From positions 1-44,640 of the forward strand of contig CAJQNC010000041.1 in the NCBI GenBank assembly GCA_905479605.1: DNA of 44,640 nucleotides. The letters are read 5' to 3'. This document shows, piece after piece, positions 38,703-44,640 of the stretch. Each line of letters opens with the position of its first letter. Position 1 is the stretch's first letter. Under the pieces are notes generated by a model. It saw only the letters and a program-made list of their open reading frames with translations. It did no database searches and had not been told where the DNA came from. Origin of the DNA: an uncultured Alphaproteobacteria bacterium. Its GTDB lineage: Bacteria; Pseudomonadota; Alphaproteobacteria; UBA9655. The position numbers were made by a program, and so were the translations under genes.

Positions 38703-38766
38703 TTAAGATTTGATTAATGAAAACAGTGTATATTATTTATATGTAATCAAATATATAGAGGGGAAA

Positions 38767-39333
38767 ATGAAATACTTGTCACAAAAATCTATTCAGCTTC
38801 CTCAATGCCTATCTCAGCTTTATCTCATTCGGATAAGTACTACCCTTCAGGCTACTATTCTACTGGCTTTTTTCTTCTTTATTAATGATGCGAGAAGTGC
38901 GCCCAATAACCATTGCCTGTGTGTAATCAATGATATTCAGGATACATACGTCCAAGAAATGCCAAGTGGCCAAAAGTCATACGACATGAATGTAAAAATA
39001 AAGTCCCAAGAGCAGCATGAATCGAAGAAATTAGGGCATAAAGCATATCTCTGCACCTACAGCACAGAAGAAGTAAATATATCCGTCTCTTTTAAGCATT
39101 CGAAAGAATGGGTCTTTCAGGTCTCTCCTCAAGAAAGTCATTGTGATTCAAACAAACATTCCTACGTTCAGTTAACTTGTGTGAATAATAATACCATTCA
39201 AGCTACTCTTTTCACTTATGATGATGGGAAGGGGGCATGGGAATCAAAAATCATAGACTCTTGGGTTCAACCTACAGTTTGGTATTATATAAAAGGGTTT
39301 CATAAAGGACAGGCTGGACTACTCTGTAAATAA
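38767..39333 (+). CDS. Hypothetical protein with N-terminal signal/TM segment
   Basis: MKYLSQKSIQLPQCLSQLYLIRISTTLQATILLAFFFFINDARSAPNNHC; no family recognised. Confidence 0.65.
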   Translation: MKYLSQKSIQLPQCLSQLYLIRISTTLQATILLAFFFFINDARSAPNNHCLCVINDIQDTYVQEMPSGQKSYDMNVKIKSQEQHESKKLGHKAYLCTYSTEEVNISVSFKHSKEWVFQVSPQESHCDSNKHSYVQLTCVNNNTIQATLFTYDDGKGAWESKIIDSWVQPTVWYYIKGFHKGQAGLLCK

Positions 39334-39397
39334 TTTCCTACTAAAAATTCCCTTTGATTCAGAGCCTAACCTATGGCATGCTCCGTTCGTTTCATAT

Positions 39398-39472
39398 GCT
39401 ATGGCAGTTCTGTGGTATTGCACACTCTTGCACCATCCAAACAGTTTGAGGTTGAGGGTTTCAACCAGCGCC
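39398..39472 (+). pseudogene. Degenerate tRNA-Thr copy
   Basis: Aligns with 36604..36675 (GCTATGGCAGTTCTGTGGTATTGCACACTCTTG...GAGGTTGAGGGTTTCAACCAGCGCCG). The shared CCTATGGCATG(T/C)TCCGT lies upstream of both. Arms no longer pair. Confidence 0.7.
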
Positions 39473-39483
39473 GCTCGTGCTAA

Positions 39484-40338
39484 CTAATGAAAGTTTGCGA
39501 GTAGCGTATCCAGAATCGTAGTGACTTTTTCGCGCACATCCTTACGGTGTACCACAAGATCCACCATACCGTGTTTTTGTTGGAACTCAGCGCTCTGGAA
39601 GCCTTCAGGGAGAGTAGTACGGATGGTTTCTTGAATTACCCGAGCACCAGTAAAGCCAATGACAGCCCCTGGTTCAGCCAGGTGGACATCTCCAATCATG
39701 GCAAGGCACGCCGATACTCCCCCTGTAGTGGGGTGGGTGAGTAGTACCAGGTAAGGCAGTCCCGCATCTTTCACTTGCTCAATCGCAAAAATAGAGCGCG
39801 GCATTTGCATCAGGGACAGAATCCCTTCCTGCATGCGGGCTCCACCTGAGGCTGGAATCGTAATGAAGGCTGCCTTTTTACGAGCAGCATGCTCAGCGCC
39901 TGTGACCAAACCTTCGCCCACAGCCATGCCCATCGAGCCACCGATGAAATCAAAGTCAAACGCTGCTATTACGACTAAGTGGCCCCCGATATGGCCTTCT
40001 GCAACAACAATGGCGTCGTCATTGCCTGTTTTCTGACGGGCGGCTTTTAAGCGATCAGGGTACTTTTTAGAATCTTTGAACTTCAGGGGATCCATTTGTA
40101 CTTTGGGAATCGTAAGCTCATTGAACTCACCATCGTCAAACATATCAGCAAGGCGCACCCGCACAGGGAATTTTAGGTGATGGTCACAGTGGCGACACAC
40201 ATAGAGATTGGCCTCGAGGTCCTTATTAAAAAGCATTTGCTCACAACTAGAGCACTTCACCCATAGGTTATCAGGAACTTCCTTTTTGCCTACCAGGGCA
40301 TCAAGTTTGGGTCGAACATAGTCAGTAAACCATTTCAT
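39484..40338 (-). CDS. accD: Acetyl-CoA carboxylase carboxyltransferase subunit beta
   Basis: WVKCSSCEQMLFNKDLEANLYVCRHCDHHLKFP zinc ribbon; PASGGARMQEGILSLMQM; LTHPTTGGVSACLAMIGD. Confidence 0.97.
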   Translation of the reverse strand: MKWFTDYVRPKLDALVGKKEVPDNLWVKCSSCEQMLFNKDLEANLYVCRHCDHHLKFPVRVRLADMFDDGEFNELTIPKVQMDPLKFKDSKKYPDRLKAARQKTGNDDAIVVAEGHIGGHLVVIAAFDFDFIGGSMGMAVGEGLVTGAEHAARKKAAFITIPASGGARMQEGILSLMQMPRSIFAIEQVKDAGLPYLVLLTHPTTGGVSACLAMIGDVHLAEPGAVIGFTGARVIQETIRTTLPEGFQSAEFQQKHGMVDLVVHRKDVREKVTTILDTLLANFH

Positions 40339-40465
40339 CTGCGGCTCCTTATCAAGAAAAATCGTGGCAATGAAACACTGCCAGGATTCCTACCAGATAT
40401 GGTGCAAATTGACAAGGGTTGAGGTAAAAACCCAACTTCTCCCATAGGGGAAGAGGTAAATATTC

Positions 40466-40753
40466 TTACGCCACGTCCTTATTTAGGCGCTCACGTAAGC
40501 CTTTGCCAGCCTTGAAGAAGGGAACATACTTCCCTTCAACCTGAACACTTTCGCCAGTGCGTGGGTTGCGGCCAACACGCTGATCACGGTAGCGCACAGA
40601 GAATGCGCCAAAGCCACGAAGCTCTACGCGGTTGCCAGTTGCCAGTGATGTCGTAATCTCATCAAAAACCAAGTCGACAGCATTTTCCACTTCTTTCAGT
40701 GTCATTTGTGGAAATTGGCGTGCCATTTTTTGAACTAATTCAGATTTTGTCAT
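40466..40753 (-). CDS. ihfB: Integration host factor subunit beta (HU/IHF family)
   Basis: [70 protein letters not shown]. Confidence 0.93.
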   Translation of the reverse strand: MTKSELVQKMARQFPQMTLKEVENAVDLVFDEITTSLATGNRVELRGFGAFSVRYRDQRVGRNPRTGESVQVEGKYVPFFKAGKGLRERLNKDVA

Positions 40754-40905
40754 TGTAATTTATCTCCCTGTATACTCATATTATTCCCGATTATATCTTT
40801 TTTTCTGTTTTGAAACAAGGACTGCGTCCACTCATTGCAAAAAACTTTAATATTGAGTATATACAAAAGCATTGCTTAAAAAATTATTAACACCTGGAGA
40901 TAACC

Positions 40906-41832
40906 ATGAAGGTGACACAGAAGGTTCGCAAGATCCTGGCGAATTATGAAAGTGACTGTCCCGGCACGAAAGCCAACCTGGCTCGGATTCTCATGCATGG
41001 CAAACTGGCTGGTACAGGCAAGATGATTATTTTGCCCGTAGATCAAGGGTTTGAGCACGGACCAGGCCGGAGTTTCGCTATCAATCCTGCAGCCTATGAC
41101 CCCCTCTATCATTATCAAATGGCCGTGGATGCAGGCTTTAATGCTTATGCCGCCCCCCTGGGCATGCTAGAGGCGGGAGCCGATACCTTTGCAGGCTCTA
41201 TCCCCACCATCCTGAAAATTAATAGCTCCAATAGCCTGACCCCTGCAGGAGATGATGCCACTCAAGCGATTACCGGTTCTGTGTCAGATGCCCTACGGTT
41301 GGGGTGTTCCGCTATCGGCTATACCCTCTACCCTGGCTCAAATGCAACCCATATGATGATTGAGGATTTGCAAGCCCTTACGGAAGAAGCGAAAGCAGTA
41401 GGCCTTGCGGTCGTTGTGTGGTCCTATGCTCGTGGTAATATGTCCAAGGATGGCGAAACGGGTTTGGATACCATTGCTTATGGGGCTCACATGGCGGCTC
41501 TCACTGGGGCTCATATCATCAAGGTTAAGTTGCCAACGGATCATCTGGAACAACCCGAGGCCAAGTCCGAATACATCGCACATAACGTGGCTCGTAAAAC
41601 TACTACTGATCGGGTGCGTCATGTGGTTGAGGCCTGTTTTGCAGGACGCCGTATGGTGGTGTTCTCAGGAGGGGCAGCCAAGAGTTTAGAAGACGTATAT
41701 GATGACGCTCGTGCGATTCGCGATGGAGGTGGCAATGGATCGATCATCGGCCGCAACGCTTTCCGCCGTCCCCGTGAAGAGGCTATGACAATGATTGATA
41801 ATCTGATTCAGATTTACCAAGGAAAGATGTAA
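40906..41832 (+). CDS. Class I fructose-bisphosphate aldolase (FbaB/DhnA-type)
   Basis: MIILPVDQGFEHGPGRSFAINP; IIKVKLPTD; VVFSGGAAKSLEDVYDDARAIRDGGGNGSIIGRNAFRRP. Confidence 0.92.
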   Translation: MKVTQKVRKILANYESDCPGTKANLARILMHGKLAGTGKMIILPVDQGFEHGPGRSFAINPAAYDPLYHYQMAVDAGFNAYAAPLGMLEAGADTFAGSIPTILKINSSNSLTPAGDDATQAITGSVSDALRLGCSAIGYTLYPGSNATHMMIEDLQALTEEAKAVGLAVVVWSYARGNMSKDGETGLDTIAYGAHMAALTGAHIIKVKLPTDHLEQPEAKSEYIAHNVARKTTTDRVRHVVEACFAGRRMVVFSGGAAKSLEDVYDDARAIRDGGGNGSIIGRNAFRRPREEAMTMIDNLIQIYQGKM

Positions 41833-41844
41833 AAGGAGATTTCC

Positions 41845-42411
41845 ATGCGTATTAACGGCAATGCCATTAAAGTTGGCAACCTCATCCAACATAAGAACCG
41901 CTTGTGGGTGGCCACCAAGACTCAGCATACCCAGCCTGGTAAAGGCGGGGCTTATTTGCAAGTTGAGCTAAAAGATATTCGTGATGGCACCAAGCTGAAT
42001 GAACGATTCCGGTCTTCTGAGGCTGTTGAGAAAGTCCGCTTGGATGCAAAAGTCTACCAATACCTCTTCGAAGAAGGAGACATGATCACGCTGATGGACA
42101 ATGACTCTTTTGAACAAATCGTAGTTTCTAAAGACCTGGTAGGTGAGCCCGTTGCTTTCATCCAGGATGGTATGGATTTGACGGTCGTATCTTACGAAGG
42201 TGATATTATCGCAGTGAATCTTCCCGACACGGTGACTATGGAAGTCGTCGAAGCTGATGGTGTGGTCAAAGGTCAAACGGCATCGTCTTCTTATAAGCCC
42301 GCTAAGCTTGAGAATGGCGAACGTATTATGGTGCCTCCACACATTGAATCTGGGACTCGGGTGGTGGTTGATACCTCTGAAGGTACCTATGTTGAGAAGG
42401 CCAAAGACTAA
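41845..42411 (+). CDS. efp: Elongation factor P
   Basis: 188 aa; LIQHKNRLWVATKTQHTQPGKGGAYLQVELKDIRDGTKLNERFRSSE. Confidence 0.96.
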   Translation: MRINGNAIKVGNLIQHKNRLWVATKTQHTQPGKGGAYLQVELKDIRDGTKLNERFRSSEAVEKVRLDAKVYQYLFEEGDMITLMDNDSFEQIVVSKDLVGEPVAFIQDGMDLTVVSYEGDIIAVNLPDTVTMEVVEADGVVKGQTASSSYKPAKLENGERIMVPPHIESGTRVVVDTSEGTYVEKAKD

Positions 42412-42446
42412 ATATTTTTTTAAACCGATTTTAAAGAGAATAGGAT

Positions 42447-43280
42447 ATGTCCATGATGATGCGACAAACTGGGGTTTTTGCCTCTTCTGCCAATTTAACA
42501 GTAATGTGCAATGCAGCCTTTAAGGCTGCCCGCGGTTTGATCCGAGACTTTGGCGAGGTGGAAAACCTGCAAGTTTCACGGAAAGGACCCGGTGACTTTG
42601 TGTCCTCAGCCGATAAAAAAGCCGAGCAAGTTATCTACAAGGAGCTCAAGAAAGCTCGTTCTAACAATGGTTTTCTCATGGAAGAAAGCGAGGAAGAAAA
42701 ATCTGATTCTGGGTTTCGTTTTATTATCGATCCCCTCGACGGAACCACCAACTTCCTGCACGGTATCCCTCATTTTGCTATCTCAATTGCCCTTGAGAAA
42801 AATGGCGAGGTAATCGCGGGCGTGATTTTTGATCCCATCAAAGATGAAATGTTCATAGCTGAAAAAGGCTTTGGTGCCTATTGTAATGATCGCCGTATTC
42901 GGGTATCTGGGCGTAAAGATATCACCCAGACTCTTTTGGCAACAGGTATCCCTTTTGCGATGCATTCCAAAAAAGAGATGGAAACCTTTCAAAGGTCCAT
43001 CAACGTCATGATGCCGAAAGTCGCCGGTATTCGCCGTTTCGGTGCCGCCTCTCTTGATTTGGCTTATGTTGCTGCAGGTCGGTATGATGCTTACTGGGAA
43101 TCAGCTCTTCAACCGTGGGATGTGGCCGCAGGTCTGTTGATTGTGAAAGAGGCCGGAGGTTATGTGACCGATCTTCAAGGCGGAGATAAAGTGCTGGAAA
43201 AAGGTACCATCCTGGCTTCCAACAGCAAGCTCCATGGTGGGTTGCTGAAAGAGCTGAAGCCGTTGTATGCAAAAGAATAA
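42447..43280 (+). CDS. suhB: Inositol monophosphatase family protein
   Basis: FIIDPLDGTTNFLHGIPHFAISIAL; RRFGAASLDLAYVAAGRYDAYWESALQPWDVAAGLLIVKEAGG. Confidence 0.94.
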   Translation: MSMMMRQTGVFASSANLTVMCNAAFKAARGLIRDFGEVENLQVSRKGPGDFVSSADKKAEQVIYKELKKARSNNGFLMEESEEEKSDSGFRFIIDPLDGTTNFLHGIPHFAISIALEKNGEVIAGVIFDPIKDEMFIAEKGFGAYCNDRRIRVSGRKDITQTLLATGIPFAMHSKKEMETFQRSINVMMPKVAGIRRFGAASLDLAYVAAGRYDAYWESALQPWDVAAGLLIVKEAGGYVTDLQGGDKVLEKGTILASNSKLHGGLLKELKPLYAKE

Positions 43281-43320
43281 CACACGACTTAACGCTTAGT
43301 CTCCCCAGAAGACATCAGTT

Positions 43321-43746
43321 ATGAGCCAGCTGTTCTCCGAAATATTTTCAGGGTCATACGTCTTCCGCCGGCAAGTTTCATTACCCCAACTGACCATTGA
43401 AGGGCATGCATACTTTGAACCGATGTCTTTTGAAAATACCCTTTATACTGAAAGAGGTTATTATCAATTAAATGGTGTGAGCCGGGATTGCTTCCAAAAA
43501 AGAATATATCGTTGGAGCCCATCACGTTTATCTATATTAAAAGAAGATAAGCAATGTCTTCACGAATTTGACTTTGTCCATGATCAGCACTACCCCATAA
43601 TTTTGAAACATACTCATCGTTGCCAAGAGGATCTCTATAAATTGATTCTAGATATTTCAACAGTTGATCAGTTCTCAACCTTTTATCTCATACAAGGGCC
43701 TTCAAAGAACTACATGATTAGTACACTTTTTACCCGTCAATTTTAA
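43321..43746 (+). CDS. DUF6314-like protein
   Basis: GSYVFRRQV...GHAYFEP...LYTERGYYQL...FQKRIYRW...HRCQEDLYKL pattern recalled for DUF6314; not verified by search. Confidence 0.6.
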   Translation: MSQLFSEIFSGSYVFRRQVSLPQLTIEGHAYFEPMSFENTLYTERGYYQLNGVSRDCFQKRIYRWSPSRLSILKEDKQCLHEFDFVHDQHYPIILKHTHRCQEDLYKLILDISTVDQFSTFYLIQGPSKNYMISTLFTRQF

Positions 43747-43820
43747 ATACAGTCTTTTAGTAATTTTTACCCTATCTCTGGAAAAATGGGGAGATGCTTT
43801 AGCTCAGTCAATTACCTTTT

Positions 43821-44056
43821 CCGCACTTGATGCACTACTGGCCGGTTTAAAAAAATATTTATATTCAATAGACTACGTTCCCCGGCCCCCGAGCCGGGGC
43901 CCATCTGGACATCTGGGGGATACCCCCTTTGAGGCGAGTTGGACCCCAGATACAAGACTCACTACCCCGCCAAAGCCTGGGCTCGTCTATGTTCCGGTGA
44001 ACATTTTCTTGAGTTTTAGAAGGATTTTAAACCGGCCATTACTGCATCAAGTGCGG
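43821..44056. repeat. Nested palindromic repeat: 32 bp inverted arms (43821..43852 and 44025..44056) enclosing a second palindromic element
   Basis: Arms CCGCACTTGATGCACTACTGGCCGGTTTAAAA and the reverse complement CCGCACTTGATGCAGTAATGGCCGGTTTAAAA match at 30/32. The interior holds CCCCGGC...GCCGGGG and the GATACAAGAC...CCTGGGCTCGTCTATGTTCCGG unit. Confidence 0.85.
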
Positions 44057-44202
44057 GGAGTCGTCATTGACTGCTCTTATAAAGATTATAAAGCGAAGTC
44101 CCTGCCTCAACGTAGAAATATCATGACAGGAGTGCTATAAGGAATCTGAGATCATCAATTTTGTTGGGTGGTAAGTGTCGAAGGTAAACAACAGATTTTT
44201 AT

Positions 44203-44232
44203 AATAAAAAACCCCAGCCTGTGCCGGGGTTT
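44203..44232 (-). terminator. Intrinsic terminator of the small secreted-protein gene
   Basis: AAACCCC-AGCCTGTGCC-GGGGTTT hairpin followed on the minus strand by TTTTTTATTAT. Confidence 0.8.
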
Positions 44233-44258
44233 AATGATATCAAAACTGAATGAGAAGA

Positions 44259-44498
44259 TTAGATCTTCGTCAAATAAGCACGATTCATCCGTACTTGTTT
44301 GCGATCAGGGTGATTGTATGGCTTTTTAGCTTTGTACTTCTTATAAATGGGGGCCTTAATGGCTTTTGTATTGAGACTAGTATTTTTGATACCAAAATAT
44401 GTATCAAGCTTTTGTTGTGTTTTTATAGCATCAGCTGTCGAAACTAAACCCAAACCCACAACGATGGCACTCATGAAAAGAACACTATTTTTTAACAT
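44259..44498 (-). CDS. Small secreted basic protein (79 aa)
   Basis: MLKNSVLFMSAIVVGLGLVSTADAIKTQQ... signal peptide. The 104-aa ORF-track version extends into the IS sequence, so ATG 44498 is preferred. Confidence 0.65.
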   Translation of the reverse strand: MLKNSVLFMSAIVVGLGLVSTADAIKTQQKLDTYFGIKNTSLNTKAIKAPIYKKYKAKKPYNHPDRKQVRMNRAYLTKI

Positions 44499-44500
44499 AA

Positions 44501-44639
44501 TATAGCAGATTATCTTAACATTTACACATATCCGTAAAATGGTATTCCAGGTTATCAATGAATGACTTTGCATTATCAGAGTAAGATTTCAGTCTTTGTT
44601 TAATATTGGCCCACATGGGTTCAATTTTGTTCAGGTCAG
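44501..44639 (-). mobile_element. 3' end of the same IS630-like element in inverted orientation (partial transposase, codons 44637..44515)
   Basis: Exact reverse complement of 1..139. Confidence 0.8.
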
Positions 44640-44640
44640 G

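Noticed and set aside
41968-42342. Antisense ORFs over efp, secD, tssC, argS and the fructose-bisphosphate aldolase gene (e.g. 41968..42342, 24844..25215, 30256..30531, 14196..14639)
   Set aside because: They lie entirely opposite or out of frame within strongly supported conserved genes and have no recognisable product.
34684-44056. CRISPR array interpretation of the recurring palindromes
   Set aside because: Copies are few, dispersed over kilobases, variable in length, and have no regular spacers or cas genes.
1-44640. The two inverted IS ends as a 44 kb composite transposon
   Set aside because: The interior is mostly housekeeping genes, and the window edges cut through the IS copies. A contig or segment bounded by a multi-copy IS is far more likely.

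Overview
This is a 44.6 kb bacterial chromosomal segment, probably from an alphaproteobacterium. Gene content and order (etfBA, argS-SPOR-nagZ, tatABC-serS-M23-yajC-secDF, accD, ihfB, efp, suhB) suggest this, and a host-associated Holosporales-like lineage is my inference. Most of the window is ordinary housekeeping sequence. The accessory material lies at about 10.4-12.4 kb, 17.6-19.2 kb, 26.8-39.5 kb and the two window edges. Main observations: (1) The window starts and ends inside the same IS630-like element in opposite orientation, as an exact 139 bp inverted repeat. The left copy cuts off the etfB N-terminus and the right copy abuts the start codon of a small secreted-protein gene. (2) A tssB-tssC-hcp-like type VI secretion module is bordered by large putative secreted proteins, one of them a 1013-aa protein with a GDSYGG lipase-like elbow. 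(3) A tRNA-Thr/accD locus has been expanded by inserted secreted-protein genes, leaving a degenerate tRNA-Thr copy and a divergent accD 3' fragment. (4) Several secreted-protein genes are decaying: one has two in-frame stops, and two Cys-rich genes appear frameshifted. (5) There are nested palindromic repeats. (6) A YbiT-like ABC-F protein has Gln in place of the Walker A Lys in its first ATPase domain. (7) YajC has a histone H1-like Lys/Ala tail. All calls come from reading the sequence and the supplied ORFs; no database search was run.
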